This document shows positions 43,277 to 51,585 of a stretch of 64,000 nucleotides of DNA, piece by piece. This stretch comes from Shewanella indica (GTDB taxonomy: Bacteria > Pseudomonadota > Gammaproteobacteria > Enterobacterales > Shewanellaceae): NCBI RefSeq assembly GCF_002836975.1, contig NZ_NIJK01000012.1, forward strand, positions 34,367 to 98,366, given 5' to 3'. The translations under genes were made by a program, and so were the position numbers. How positions within the stretch are numbered: the stretch's first letter is position 1; each line of letters begins with the position of its first letter. The notes beneath the pieces are model-generated. The model was not told the DNA's origin, ran no database searches, and worked only from the letters and a program-made list of their open reading frames with translations.

Positions 43277-43305
43277 AAAAAGCCCCATAGGTAACCCTAT
43301 GGGGC
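43277..43305 (-). terminator. intrinsic terminator of the 26-codon gene (reverse)
   Basis: GCCCCATAGG (43282-43291) pairs perfectly with CCTATGGGGC (43296-43305) across TAAC. On the reverse strand it is followed by five Ts, so it ends the small reverse transcript about 50 bases after its stop codon. Confidence 0.85.
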
Positions 43306-43352
43306 CGTTTTGCGCTAACAAAACTTCAAGACAAGCCTCTATTCAACTGTGA

Positions 43353-43433
43353 TCAGTACACCAATTGAGACTTATAAAGTTCAGCAAAAACAGGCTTGTA
43401 CCAGTTAACCAGACGTTCGAAAAATTTTTTCAT
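43353..43433 (-). CDS. 26-residue microprotein
   Basis: The reverse frame from ATG at 43433 to TGA at 43353-43355 encodes MKKFFERLVNWYKPVFAELY followed by KSQLVY. It is amphipathic and aromatic-rich (three Phe, one Trp, three Tyr), compatible with a short membrane-associated helix. GGAGA lies about eight bases upstream. It has its own promoter (43530-43558) and terminator (43277-43305), giving a transcript of about 240 bases. Codon choice (CGT, CTG, GTT, AAC) suggests strong expression. No family recognised. Confidence 0.6.
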   Translation of the reverse strand: MKKFFERLVNWYKPVFAELYKSQLVY

Positions 43434-43529
43434 AGCAATATCTCCACACAAAGTTCAATCATTGTGCGCGGAGGAAGGTCTGCAGATATCGATATCGACC
43501 GACCTGAGCGTCTCCTTAACACAGGCTAT

Positions 43530-43558
43530 ATAGTAGTCAATTATATCGAGCTTATCAA
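43530..43558 (-). promoter_or_regulatory. promoter of the 26-codon gene (reverse)
   Basis: On the reverse strand TTGATA (43558-43553) and TACTAT (43535-43530) are separated by exactly 17 bases, a good sigma-70 promoter. The leader of about 90 bases contains the palindrome GATATCGATATC. Confidence 0.65.
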
Positions 43559-43891
43559 GCGAGAAATAATACATAATAAGATTAGTAAAACTAATGCCTT
43601 ATTTGGTTGTGTTTTTTAGTTATTTTATTTTTATTATTTTTTACCAATTAAAACAATTAGTTGACGTTATGTTTGTTTGGGTTTTAATTTTTATCGTTAG
43701 CATATTTAACTTGCAGATTTGTTGAAAAGTTTATTTTGCCAGGTTTTTGTTTAAATTTTTCTGAAACTGCCAAAAAGTGAGGTTATGTTGTATTGTTGTA
43801 AAGTCTCTAGCATATTGCTTATGGCTTGTCAAGCTGTTTTCTTGGTGCCTGTGTCCCTTACCGCAAAACCCAGCTAAAGGCCGGAGTTTGA

Positions 43892-43905
43892 TTGATTTGC
43901 GTCAA
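43892..43905. promoter_or_regulatory. FNR/EtrA-type box upstream of cydA
   Basis: TTGAT-TTGC-GTCAA matches the FNR consensus TTGAT-N4-ATCAA at nine of ten positions. It lies about 330 bases before the cydA start. Regulation of cydAB by oxygen-responsive factors is common in gammaproteobacteria. Confidence 0.6.
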
Positions 43906-44032
43906 ATTCAAGTGGTATAAAATCAGGGCAAATCTTAGCTGAACTAATAGCGCAAGTGACTGATATTAAATAATTTGCAAATATTAGAACACTGGCAAAT
44001 GCTGATGCTGATCGCATAAGTCTGCAAAAGCG

Positions 44033-44108
44033 TGATTCGCCTCTCGCTCTGGCTGGAAAAAGCCGATTTTTGAGCCTTTGGAAGGCAAGGGAGAGGCAAG
44101 GCGAATCA
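44033..44108 (+). ncRNA. three-way-junction RNA fold in the cydA leader
   Basis: TGATTCGCC (44033-44041) pairs with GGCGAATCA (44100-44108), extended by TCTC/GAGA. The enclosed part contains two closed hairpins, GGCT/AGCC (44051-44064) and GCCTT/AAGGC (44074-44086). A third hairpin (44170-44212) follows near the ribosome-binding site. This is a compact three-way junction in DNA with no reading frame. A role in cydA control is inference. Confidence 0.5.
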
Positions 44109-44169
44109 TTTGGGTGGTTTATCCGGGTTTCCGGGTAGATAAGAAATTAATGAACTAAGCTATCCAACT

Positions 44170-44212
44170 CACCTCCCGCTGTCTTTGATGGGGATCTAAA
44201 GGCAGTGGGTGG
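44170..44212 (+). promoter_or_regulatory. hairpin next to the cydA ribosome-binding site
   Basis: CACCTCCCGCTGTCTTT (44170-44186) pairs with AAAGGCAGTGGGTG (44198-44211), allowing two G-U pairs and a bulge. It ends about 13 bases before AAGGAGT, so it could affect ribosome access. Confidence 0.45.
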
Positions 44213-44234
44213 AGCACCATGTAAGGAGTCACAA

Positions 44235-45809
44235 ATGATAGTTGAAGAAGTCGTTGAGCTATCGCGCTTTCAATTTGCGCTGACAGCCATGTATCACTTC
44301 TTGTTTGTTCCTTTGACTTTGGGTCTTGCCTTTCTGCTGGCAATCATGGAATCACTTTATGTGATGACTGATAAGCAGATCTACAAGGACATGACCAAAT
44401 TCTGGGGCAAGCTTTTTGGTATTAACTTTGCCCTGGGGGTTACCACAGGTCTGGCAATGGAGTTCCAGTTTGGTACCAACTGGTCTTATTACTCACACTA
44501 TGTGGGTGACATTTTTGGTGCTCCTCTCGCCATCGAGGGTTTGATGGCATTCTTCCTGGAATCCACTTTCGTGGGTATGTTCTTCTTCGGTTGGGACAGA
44601 TTCTCCAAGCGTCAACACCTGGCAGTAACCTGGTTGGTGGCCTTGGGAAGTAACTTGTCTGCGCTGTGGATCCTGGTTGCCAACGGCTGGATGCAAAACC
44701 CTGTGGGTAGCGTGTTCAACTATGAAACCATGCGCATGGAAATGACCAGTTTCGCAGACGTGGTACTCAACCCTGTTGCACAGGTTAAATTTGTCCACAC
44801 TGTGGCCTCCGGTTATGTGGCTGGTGCCATGTTTGTTCTGGCTATCAGTGCCTACTACATCCTCAAGAAGCGTGACTTACCTTTTGCCCGCCGTTCTTTC
44901 GCTATTGCAGCTAGCTTCGGTATGGCTTCTATTCTGTCCGTTATCGTTCTGGGTGACGAATCCGGCTACAAGGTTGGTGAAGCTCAGCGGGTCAAGCTGG
45001 CCGCAATCGAAGCTGAATGGCATACAGAACCTGCTCCAGCAGCCTTTACTGCCGTTGGTTTCCCTAATCAGGAAACTATGCATACCGACTATGCCATCAA
45101 GATCCCATACGCCATGGGTATTATCGCCACTCGCTCTATTGATGAAGAAGTGACAGGTATCAAGGATCTGGTTGCGGAACACGAAGTTCGTATCCGTAAC
45201 GGTATGAAGGCTTATGCTTTGCTTGAGCAGCTGCGTGCCGCCAAAGCCGACCCTGCTATTGAAGAAGACCCTGCGGTTCGCGCAGCCTTTGAAGAGCAGA
45301 AAGTTGATCTAGGTTATGGCCTGCTGCTGAAGCGTTACACAGACAAAGTGGTTGATGCCACCGAAGAACAGATTAAGGCTGCCGCGCTGGATTCTATCCC
45401 AAGTGTTGCACCACTGTTCTGGAGTTTCCGTATCATGGTTGCCCTGGGTGTTGTGATGTTAGTGGTGTTTGCTGCCGCATTCTGGCAGAGCACTCGTCAC
45501 CAGATTGAAGAGAAGAAGTGGGTCCTCAAGGCCGCGCTTTACAGCTTACCTCTGCCTTGGATTGCCATCGAGTGTGGTTGGTTTGTAGCTGAGTATGGTC
45601 GCCAGCCTTGGACTATTTCAGAAGTGTTGCCGACCTTTGTGTCTGCATCCAGTCTGACCGTGAGTGATCTCTGGTTCAGTATCATCAGCATTACTCTGTT
45701 CTACACTGTGCTGCTGGTTATCGAACTCTTCCTGATGTTCAAGTTTGCGCGCCTGGGTCCCAGCAGTCTCAAGACCGGCCGTTATCACTTTGAAAAACTA
45801 GAAGCCTGA
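44235..45809 (+). CDS. cydA: cytochrome bd ubiquinol oxidase subunit I
   Basis: This 524-residue inner-membrane subunit carries the heme b558/b595/d quinol oxidase core. Features include [20 protein letters not shown] with the axial His near 19, [40 protein letters not shown] and [13 protein letters not shown]. The periplasmic Q-loop is of the long E. coli type (about 250-390). I use ATG 44235 after AAGGAGT; an in-frame start 30 bases earlier is preceded by the leader hairpin. The gene is followed by cydB after 16 bases. Cytochrome bd supports respiration at low oxygen and tolerates sulphide and NO. Confidence 0.96.
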   Translation: MIVEEVVELSRFQFALTAMYHFLFVPLTLGLAFLLAIMESLYVMTDKQIYKDMTKFWGKLFGINFALGVTTGLAMEFQFGTNWSYYSHYVGDIFGAPLAIEGLMAFFLESTFVGMFFFGWDRFSKRQHLAVTWLVALGSNLSALWILVANGWMQNPVGSVFNYETMRMEMTSFADVVLNPVAQVKFVHTVASGYVAGAMFVLAISAYYILKKRDLPFARRSFAIAASFGMASILSVIVLGDESGYKVGEAQRVKLAAIEAEWHTEPAPAAFTAVGFPNQETMHTDYAIKIPYAMGIIATRSIDEEVTGIKDLVAEHEVRIRNGMKAYALLEQLRAAKADPAIEEDPAVRAAFEEQKVDLGYGLLLKRYTDKVVDATEEQIKAAALDSIPSVAPLFWSFRIMVALGVVMLVVFAAAFWQSTRHQIEEKKWVLKAALYSLPLPWIAIECGWFVAEYGRQPWTISEVLPTFVSASSLTVSDLWFSIISITLFYTVLLVIELFLMFKFARLGPSSLKTGRYHFEKLEA

Positions 45810-45825
45810 GCAGAGGGATTTCATT

Positions 45826-46965
45826 ATGTTTGATTATGAAATAGTAAGATTTGTCTGGTGGTTGTTGGTTGGCGTTTTGCTTATTGGCTTCGCTGTGACC
45901 GATGGCTTTGATATGGGGGTTGGTGCCTTGTTGCCAATCCTCGGTAAAGACGACACTGAACGTCGGATCATGATTAACACGGTTGCTCCTCATTGGGATG
46001 GTAACCAAGTATGGTTGATTACCGGTGCCGGTGCTTTGTTCGCCGCCTGGCCAACTGTGTACGCCGTATCATTCTCCGGCTTTTATGTCGCCATGATCTT
46101 AGTGTTATTGGCGCTGTATCTGCGTCCTGTGGGTTTTGACTATCGCTCCAAGATAGAAGACCCACGCTGGCGCAAGAGCTGGGATTGGGCCTTGTTTGTC
46201 GCCGGTTTTGTACCGCCACTGATCATAGGTGTTGCCTTTGGTAACCTGCTGCAAGGTGTTCCGTTCAGCTTTGATGAATATATGCGTGCCCATTATGATG
46301 GCGGCCTGCTGGGTCTGCTTAATGGCTTTGGCTTGCTGGCCGGTCTGGTCAGTGCCTGTATGTTCATGATGCAGGGTGCTTGCTGGCTGCAGATGAAGAC
46401 AGAAGGTGAGCTACGCAATCGCGCCGCTGCTGCCGCTCAGTTAACTGCTGTGCTGCTGATCGTGTTGTTCGGGGCTGCCGGTGTTTGGCTGGCTACCGGC
46501 ATCGACGGTTATGTGGTGACTTCGGCTCTGGATACTAACGCCGTATCTGACCCAACACAGAAGACAGTTGAAGTGGTTGCCGGTGCCTGGTTGGCCAATT
46601 ACGACAAGTATCCATTGACTATGTTGTTCCCGGCACTGGGCCTGTTGGCACCTGCCTTGGTACTGCTGACCAGCCGTTTCGGCCGTAGTGGTTTTGCCTT
46701 CCTGTTCAGCTCACTGGCCATTGCCGGTATTATCCTGACTTGCGGCGCAGCTATGTTCCCATTCGTGATGCCTTCATCACAGGATCCTAACGTCAGCCTG
46801 ACCATGTGGGATGCCACTGCCAGTCAGATGGCACTGAACGTTATGACTTGGGTGGCAATTATCTTTGTTCCTATTGTGCTTAGTTATACTTGTTGGACCT
46901 ACTTCAAGATGTATGGTCGCTTGAATCGCAAGCACATTGAAAACAACAGCGCATCACTGTACTAA
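45826..46965 (+). CDS. cydB: cytochrome bd ubiquinol oxidase subunit II
   Basis: The 379-residue subunit has about eight membrane helices and the CydB family start (VRFVWWLLVGVLLIGFAVTD and GFDMGVGALLP) with GNQVWLITGAGALFAAWPTV. It forms the bd oxidase heterodimer with CydA. AGAGGG precedes the ATG. It is followed after 12 bases by cydX. Length is normal. Confidence 0.96.
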   Translation: MFDYEIVRFVWWLLVGVLLIGFAVTDGFDMGVGALLPILGKDDTERRIMINTVAPHWDGNQVWLITGAGALFAAWPTVYAVSFSGFYVAMILVLLALYLRPVGFDYRSKIEDPRWRKSWDWALFVAGFVPPLIIGVAFGNLLQGVPFSFDEYMRAHYDGGLLGLLNGFGLLAGLVSACMFMMQGACWLQMKTEGELRNRAAAAAQLTAVLLIVLFGAAGVWLATGIDGYVVTSALDTNAVSDPTQKTVEVVAGAWLANYDKYPLTMLFPALGLLAPALVLLTSRFGRSGFAFLFSSLAIAGIILTCGAAMFPFVMPSSQDPNVSLTMWDATASQMALNVMTWVAIIFVPIVLSYTCWTYFKMYGRLNRKHIENNSASLY

Positions 46966-46977
46966 GGAGCCTGAATT

Positions 46978-47091
46978 ATGTGGTATTTCACTTGGATACT
47001 CGGCATTTTATTGGCTTGTTCTTTCGGCATCATCAATGCTCTCTGGCTGGAAAATACAGAGAACATGGATAGAGATACTGAAGATAAGTGA
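46978..47091 (+). CDS. cydX: cytochrome bd accessory small subunit CydX
   Basis: The 37-residue protein (MWYFTWILGILLACSFGIIN, then ALWLENTENMDRDTEDK) is a single-helix subunit that stabilises the bd oxidase heme site. The MWYFTWILG start and the Glu residue after the helix are family features. AAGGAG lies eight bases before the ATG, and it is the third gene of cydABX. It is short and easily missed in annotation. Confidence 0.95.
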   Translation: MWYFTWILGILLACSFGIINALWLENTENMDRDTEDK

Positions 47092-47112
47092 TAGCTTGAG
47101 TTAAACTCAAAG

Positions 47113-47135
47113 GCCTCCGCTCTGCGGGGGCTTTT
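47113..47135 (+). terminator. intrinsic terminator of cydABX
   Basis: GCCTCCGC (47113-47120) pairs with GCGGGGGC (47124-47131) with one G-U pair, followed by TTTT. Confidence 0.8.
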
Positions 47136-47152
47136 GTCTTTTTAAGGGGGCT

Positions 47153-47782
47153 ATGGTGGCAAATGATAAGCTTGAGTCGAGAGGGCCGCAGCAGGTCAGC
47201 GAAACCGAGGCAGTCGAGCTGATCAAAAACTGGCTCAAGCAAGACAGGATGCGGATGCAGGCACTTGAGTGTGTTGCAAACCTTGGGCCTATTGATGCCT
47301 GGCTGGCGGCGGGGTTTGTTCGTAACCTGGTGTGGGACAAGTTGCACGGCACTGTATCCAGGCTCAGCGATATAGATGTGATCTACTATGAGCCAAACGA
47401 CACCTCGGAAGTCACCGACAAGGCCTATGAGGCCAAGTTGGTCGCCGCGCTCGACTTACCTTGGTCGGTAAAGAACCAAGCCAGGATGCACCTTAAAAAC
47501 AATCATCAGCCCTATGTTTCAGTGTCTGATGCCATGAGTTACTGGCCTGAGCAGCAAACGGCCCTGGCTGTCAGGTTGAGAGCAGGGGAGTTGCAACTGC
47601 TTAATCTATTCCCGCTAGGCCCTTTGCTGGCGTTGGAACTCAGCCCTAATCCTAAGAGCACTCCCGGAGTATTCGAGAGTCGGCTCAAGGCCAAGAATTG
47701 GTTGGCAGACTATCCGTTATTAAAGACTCCGTTATTAAAGACTCCGTTATTAAAAACTCCATTACTCGAAACATTGTTCTAG
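47153..47782 (+). CDS. nucleotidyltransferase-fold protein (COG3575-like)
   Basis: The 209-residue protein contains a nucleotidyltransferase-type region: IDAWLAAGFVRNLVWDKLHG followed by LSDIDVIYY, in which the DxD pair supplies two metal-binding acids. The family is uncharacterised, often annotated nitrate reductase-like or COG3575. Its last 24 residues consist of PLLKT repeats encoded by a 15-base tandem repeat, a feature unlikely to be conserved. AAGGGGG lies before the ATG. No neighbour suggests a substrate. Confidence 0.75.
   Translation: MVANDKLESRGPQQVSETEAVELIKNWLKQDRMRMQALECVANLGPIDAWLAAGFVRNLVWDKLHGTVSRLSDIDVIYYEPNDTSEVTDKAYEAKLVAALDLPWSVKNQARMHLKNNHQPYVSVSDAMSYWPEQQTALAVRLRAGELQLLNLFPLGPLLALELSPNPKSTPGVFESRLKAKNWLADYPLLKTPLLKTPLLKTPLLETLF
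47716..47775 (+). repeat. 15-bp in-frame tandem repeat at the 3' end of the nucleotidyltransferase gene
   Basis: The unit GTTATTAAAGACTCC occurs at 47716-47730 and 47731-47745, with a near copy at 47746-47760 and a degenerate one to 47775. It encodes PLLKT repeats just before the stop codon. Confidence 0.92.
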
Positions 47783-48177
47783 GCTCACACACTCAAACGC
47801 CTGTGGCTCCATTATTTTCGTTGAATCCCTCCTCACTTGAACAATTGGCTTGCCGTTATTGCAGATGAATATCTTCTGTCGAGTGGCCTCCATTTTTGAT
47901 TTCTGTTCTCAAATATTCGTTGAACTCTCCGACATGTTTTAGTTGAAAATACCGCTTAAATAGTATTTTTCAGCATTTATATCTGACACCAGTTGTTAAG
48001 TTTTGGTTGCTTTTCGCTTGGGCGCGTCTGTTCGAAAAATGTACTTTTATTTCACTTTAGGGATAGTGAAGTTTTGAGCTGGCTCACTTAATTTAAAGGT
48101 GCAATATCAATAAATCTTTAGTTTGTGTGATCTGTTTCGCGCTTGTGCTATCTCAAACTGGGTATCACTCGAAACGC
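47783..48177. other. intergenic region before ompW
   Basis: AT-rich region of about 400 bases with no supported gene. Near its end is a TGTGATCTGTTTCGCGC stretch (48126-48142) that resembles only one half of a CRP site. No terminator for the nucleotidyltransferase gene is obvious. Confidence 0.5.
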
Positions 48178-48191
48178 TTGATGCAGATCAA
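48178..48191. promoter_or_regulatory. consensus FNR box upstream of ompW
   Basis: TTGAT-GCAG-ATCAA is a perfect match to the FNR consensus. It lies 92 bases before the ompW start, a position compatible with activation. ompW of E. coli is FNR-controlled, and Shewanella has the FNR homologue EtrA. Confidence 0.78.
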
Positions 48192-48282
48192 AAATGTGAA
48201 GGGTTAAATCTGGCAGTGTGGCCTCAGTTGTTATGGATGTAATAAAAAACAAAGCGCTGTGTTGTCGCTACGGAGTGAGATG

Positions 48283-48960
48283 ATGAAAAAAAATATCGTA
48301 TCAGGATTGATTGCCGCCGCCCTTTTTTCTACTGTTGCTGCCCCTGCACTGGCCCACAAGGCCGGTGACTTTATCGTTCGTGCCGGTGCTGTTGTAGTCG
48401 CCCCGGATGAATCCAGCCAAAATGTTGTTACCCCGGATCTGGGAAACCTTGGCACCTTTAGTGTGGACAATAACACCCAGTTGGGTCTGAACTTTGGTTA
48501 TATGCTGACAGATAACTTTGGTATCGAACTGCTGGCCGCGACCCCATTCAGCCATGATGTTTCTCTCGGAGAGCTGGGCAAGATTGCTGAAACCAAACAC
48601 CTGCCACCTACCTTGGTAGCCCAGTACTATTTCGGTAATGCCGAGTCCAAGCTGCGTCCTTACGTGGGTGTCGGTGTTAACTATACCAACTTCTTCGACA
48701 ATGAATTTACCAATGATGTCGGTGGCAAACTCTCGGATCTGAGTATGAGTAACTCCTGGGGCTGGGCCGCACAAGTGGGTCTGGATTACCAAATCAATGA
48801 TAATTGGTTGGTGAACGCTTCAGTTTGGTATGCCGAGATCAGTACTGATGTTAAGTTCAACTATCACTATGGCACCAGCAATAGTGAAGTTGCTGCTGTG
48901 ACTATCGAAACCGATATCGATCCTTGGGTCTATATGGTCAGCATAGGTTACACTTTCTAA
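48283..48960 (+). CDS. ompW: OmpW-family outer-membrane protein
   Basis: This 225-residue outer-membrane beta-barrel has a signal peptide (about 1-22; cleavage after ALA) and OmpW landmarks: AGDFIVRAGAVVVAPDESSQ, TQLGLNFGYMLTDNFGIELL, AATPFSHDV, KLRPYVGVGVNYTNFFD and a terminal Phe. It forms an eight-strand pore for small hydrophobic molecules. The second of two adjacent ATG codons (48283) has better spacing (seven bases) from GGAG. The FNR site upstream predicts higher expression when oxygen is low. A terminator follows 40 bases after the stop. Confidence 0.93.
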   Translation: MKKNIVSGLIAAALFSTVAAPALAHKAGDFIVRAGAVVVAPDESSQNVVTPDLGNLGTFSVDNNTQLGLNFGYMLTDNFGIELLAATPFSHDVSLGELGKIAETKHLPPTLVAQYYFGNAESKLRPYVGVGVNYTNFFDNEFTNDVGGKLSDLSMSNSWGWAAQVGLDYQINDNWLVNASVWYAEISTDVKFNYHYGTSNSEVAAVTIETDIDPWVYMVSIGYTF

Positions 48961-49003
48961 CGTCTTCCAAGCCCAAGCTCCCAACCCAAGAGCTCTCAAC
49001 CAT

Positions 49004-49030
49004 AAAAAAGGCGCCTCCGGCGCCTTTTTT
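49004..49030. terminator. bidirectional terminator between ompW and SDR genes
   Basis: AAAAAAGGCGCC and GGCGCCTTTTTT form a near-perfect hairpin with A and T runs on either side. It serves ompW on the plus strand and the SDR gene on the minus strand. Confidence 0.88.
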
Positions 49031-49060
49031 ATGGTAAACAATGAGAAGTTTATTTTATCT

Positions 49061-49825
49061 CTATTGCCCTCTGCGTTTCTTCACCTTCCAGTGGCGGGTA
49101 TTGTAGATAAACTCAGGCAGTAGTTTGGTGAGCCAGGCAACCGTCGCCCAGCGTTTGGTGACATAGACCCGGCGTTTGCCTTTTTGCAGGGCGCGGATGA
49201 TTTGCCCGGCTACCACATCTACGGGTGATAACCACAGCTTACTTTGTTGCAGCGCGGCTTTATCCAGCAATCCCAATTGAATATCCGTAATGGTGATCGG
49301 TAGCTTAAGCCTTTGGGCATGCATGGACAACCCCTCGAGATAGTTCATTCCAAAGGCTTTGGAGGCATGAAAAGCCACGCTGGGGCCACCGCGAAGACCG
49401 GCAATGGAGTTGATGGCCGCAAGCTGACCATAACCTTGCTCGCGAAATAGCCTGAAAGCTGTATTGCAGACGGCGGCAAAGCCACGGACATTGACACTGA
49501 TGATCTCATCTTCAAGCTGCCAGGGCAGATCCGGATGATAGGAGTTGAGCCCGGTATTGACCAACACCAGATGTGCGCCCCCCAACTGTTGCCAAATCTG
49601 TTCCAGCTCGGCTATCAAGGTTTGCGGTTTATCTATGTCCAGGCCAAACACTTGAGCCTCGGTTGCCAGGGTGGCGGCAAACTCTTTCAATGAGTCGGGA
49701 TCCTGTGCCAGCAATGCCAGTTTAGTGCCTTCATCGGCCAGGCGGCGGGCTATTTCACGGCTGAGGAGTGAGCTGGCGCCCACAATAATCGCAGTTGCTT
49801 GTGTCATAAGGATATTTGAACTCAA
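49061..49825 (-). CDS. SDR-fold protein with missing catalytic and glycine motifs
   Basis: The 254-residue protein has the short-chain dehydrogenase fold (AIIVGASSLLSREIARRLAD, LDIDKPQ, VNTGLNSY, INSIAGLRGG, and a SKAFGMNYLEGL helix). The usual TGxxxGIG is VGASSLLS, NNAG is VNTG, and the catalytic YxxxK is FHASK, so Tyr is Phe. It therefore may not be an active dehydrogenase. The C-terminus is basic (WKVKKRRGQ). The first codon is TTG at 49825 with AGGA upstream; the ATG at 49807 is an alternative start six codons later. It lies divergent from ybaY/metA. Confidence 0.75.
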   Translation of the reverse strand: MSSNILMTQATAIIVGASSLLSREIARRLADEGTKLALLAQDPDSLKEFAATLATEAQVFGLDIDKPQTLIAELEQIWQQLGGAHLVLVNTGLNSYHPDLPWQLEDEIISVNVRGFAAVCNTAFRLFREQGYGQLAAINSIAGLRGGPSVAFHASKAFGMNYLEGLSMHAQRLKLPITITDIQLGLLDKAALQQSKLWLSPVDVVAGQIIRALQKGKRRVYVTKRWATVAWLTKLLPEFIYNTRHWKVKKRRGQ

Positions 49826-49884
49826 AAATGGAGTCCTATGATAGGATTATCCTCACAGGTTCTCAATGATTAAACTTGGATGTA

Positions 49885-49912
49885 TAGACATCTAGAAGTC
49901 TTTGTGTATGAT
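49885..49912 (+). promoter_or_regulatory. MetJ operator overlapping the ybaY-metA promoter
   Basis: Two adjacent met boxes, AGACATCT (49886-49893) and AGAAGTCT (49894-49901), match the MetJ consensus AGACGTCT at seven of eight and seven of eight positions. They overlap the -35-like TAGACA (49885-49890); a -10, TATGAT, is at 49907-49912 with a 16-base spacer. MetJ binding with SAM would block transcription of both downstream genes. Confidence 0.85.
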
Positions 49913-49924
49913 TAGGAGCTAGCA

Positions 49925-50338
49925 ATGAAAATGACAGGCAACTGGCTGCGCATGCCAATGATGGCGGCTGTAGCAGGAATGATGGCACTCACAGGTTGTG
50001 CAACCCCGAATGCCACAGTCGAAATTGATGGCGATGTCTGGTACCGCGAGCGTATTGCGCTGCCACCGGAAGCCGTATTGACGGTTCAGGTTCAGGACGT
50101 TTCCAAAGCGGATGCTCCGGCAGAAGTGCTGGCGGTTATTCAGCGCGACAGCGTAACCAGCCCAACGCCTTTTAAGTTTATTCTTGCCCGGGATCAGTTC
50201 CAGAGTGGCCACAGCTACAGTGTCAGCGCCAGGATCACCCTCAAGGATGACTTACTCTTTATCAATACCCAGGCCTATCCTGTCAATATCGACAAGGTTG
50301 AGCCGGTATCAATCATGGTGCAAAAGGTAGGGCGCTAA
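49925..50338 (+). CDS. YbaY/YscW-like lipoprotein
   Basis: The 137-residue lipoprotein has a signal ending MALTGC (Cys at about 25) and a YbaY-type domain: ATVEIDGDVWYRERIALPPE followed by AVLTVQVQDVS and ARDQFQSGHSYSVSARITLK. The family is found in enterobacterial YbaY and in YscW secretin pilots. AGGAG precedes the ATG. It is the first gene after a MetJ operator and lies 51 bases before metA with no terminator, so the lipoprotein is predicted to be methionine-repressed together with metA. The functional link is unknown. Confidence 0.82.
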   Translation: MKMTGNWLRMPMMAAVAGMMALTGCATPNATVEIDGDVWYRERIALPPEAVLTVQVQDVSKADAPAEVLAVIQRDSVTSPTPFKFILARDQFQSGHSYSVSARITLKDDLLFINTQAYPVNIDKVEPVSIMVQKVGR

Positions 50339-50389
50339 CAGGAATAACGAGCCAAGCGCCTTGCCCTGAAAGTTCAGGAGAGACGCTTT

Positions 50390-51334
50390 ATGCCCGTAAG
50401 AATACCCGATAACCTGCCTGCCGCCGGTGTGCTTGAGTCGGAGAACATTTTTGTTATGTCCGAGAGCCGGGCGGCGATGCAGGATATACGGCCGATGAAG
50501 GTGTTGATCCTCAATCTGATGCCCAACAAGATTGAGACAGAAACCCAGTTGCTGCGGCTGTTGGGCAACACTCCGTTGCAGGTGGATATCGATCTGCTCA
50601 GGATCCACGACAAAGAGTCGAAACATACGCCGAGCGATCACCTCAATACCTTTTACCGTGACTTTGAAGATGTGCGCCATCGCAACTATGATGGCCTGAT
50701 CATCACTGGCGCCCCCCTGGGGCAGCTGGATTTCGAGGAGGTTACCTACTGGGATCATATCCGCGAGATTATCGATTGGTCACAGGAGCATGTCACCTCG
50801 GTACTGTTTCTCTGCTGGGCGGCCCACGCCGGTTTTTATCACCTGTATCAACTCGAGCGTAAGATCCTCGCTGAAAAATGCTCCGGGGTTTATCAGCATA
50901 GGCGTATTCGCGCCCACGTGCCCTTGCTGCGCGGCTTTGATGATGAGTTTTATGCTCCGCACTCCCGTTATGCCCAGATGGATGTGGACGAGCTTAAGGC
51001 ACATCCCGAACTGACTGTCCTGGCCGAGTCAGACCAAGCCGGTGCCTATCTGGTGATCAGTAAGGATAATCGCAACCTGTTTGTGATGGGGCATCCGGAG
51101 TATCGCAAGTCGACCCTTAAAGATGAGTACCAAAGAGATCTGGCGGCCGGGTTGGCACCCAAGATCCCGCAAAACTATTTCCGCAACGATGACCCAGAGG
51201 CTGAAGCGATTGCCCGTTGGTATAGTCACGGTAGTCTGTTGGTGAGTAACTGGCTCAACTATTATGTCTATCAGTTGACCCCTTATGACTTATCGGATCT
51301 CAGTGCTATTACGCCCTGGGAACAGAGTGGTTGA
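50390..51334 (+). CDS. metA: homoserine O-succinyltransferase MetA
   Basis: The 314-residue enzyme catalyses the first committed step of methionine synthesis. Visible features are the Cys nucleophile segment [13 protein letters not shown], the [18 protein letters not shown] block with the His-Glu pair, and [13 protein letters not shown] at the C-terminus. The residue that sets acyl donor specificity, 111, is Gly in GAPLGQLDF, which by published work on this family predicts succinyl-CoA rather than acetyl-CoA. AGGAGA precedes the ATG. It is second in the MetJ-controlled unit. Confidence 0.95.
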   Translation: MPVRIPDNLPAAGVLESENIFVMSESRAAMQDIRPMKVLILNLMPNKIETETQLLRLLGNTPLQVDIDLLRIHDKESKHTPSDHLNTFYRDFEDVRHRNYDGLIITGAPLGQLDFEEVTYWDHIREIIDWSQEHVTSVLFLCWAAHAGFYHLYQLERKILAEKCSGVYQHRRIRAHVPLLRGFDDEFYAPHSRYAQMDVDELKAHPELTVLAESDQAGAYLVISKDNRNLFVMGHPEYRKSTLKDEYQRDLAAGLAPKIPQNYFRNDDPEAEAIARWYSHGSLLVSNWLNYYVYQLTPYDLSDLSAITPWEQSG

Positions 51335-51585
51335 GCTGTAACATCAAATGTTTTGTTGGCGGGAGTCGCAGTCTTGTGGCTCCTGTCAGGGCTTAGCTCA
51401 TATCAAGCCAGATGGCGTCAGCCTCTACTGCTTATGCTTCCTTAAACTGATATTTCCTTCTCTAATATTTTCTAAGCTGTAGTGTTTTGGCTTTCTTTCA
51501 GGGCACACGCTGTCATCCTGCTGTAAATCCTCCCTGACAAAAATACCTATAAACAGAGCCCGTATTAGACTAATTATTACTTGCC
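51335..51585. other. intergenic region after metA
   Basis: No gene is supported. A GGAGTC/GGCTCC hairpin near 51362-51384 may end metA transcription but lacks a T run. Confidence 0.4.

Noticed and set aside
43365..43619. 84-codon plus-strand frame opposite the 26-codon microprotein gene
   Set aside because: It has no ribosome-binding site, runs through the promoter and leader of the reverse gene and has AT-rich non-protein-like composition.
44033..44108. MITE with terminal inverted repeats
   Set aside because: No flanking target duplication is visible and the interior folds into two further hairpins, which fits a leader RNA better.
47842..47980. Minus-strand 43-codon frame beginning MEATRQKIFICNNG
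   Set aside because: No ribosome-binding site, no promoter and it runs into the 3' end of the convergent gene; not strong enough to call.
48126..48142. CRP site upstream of ompW
   Set aside because: Only one half (TGTGA) matches; the second half diverges.
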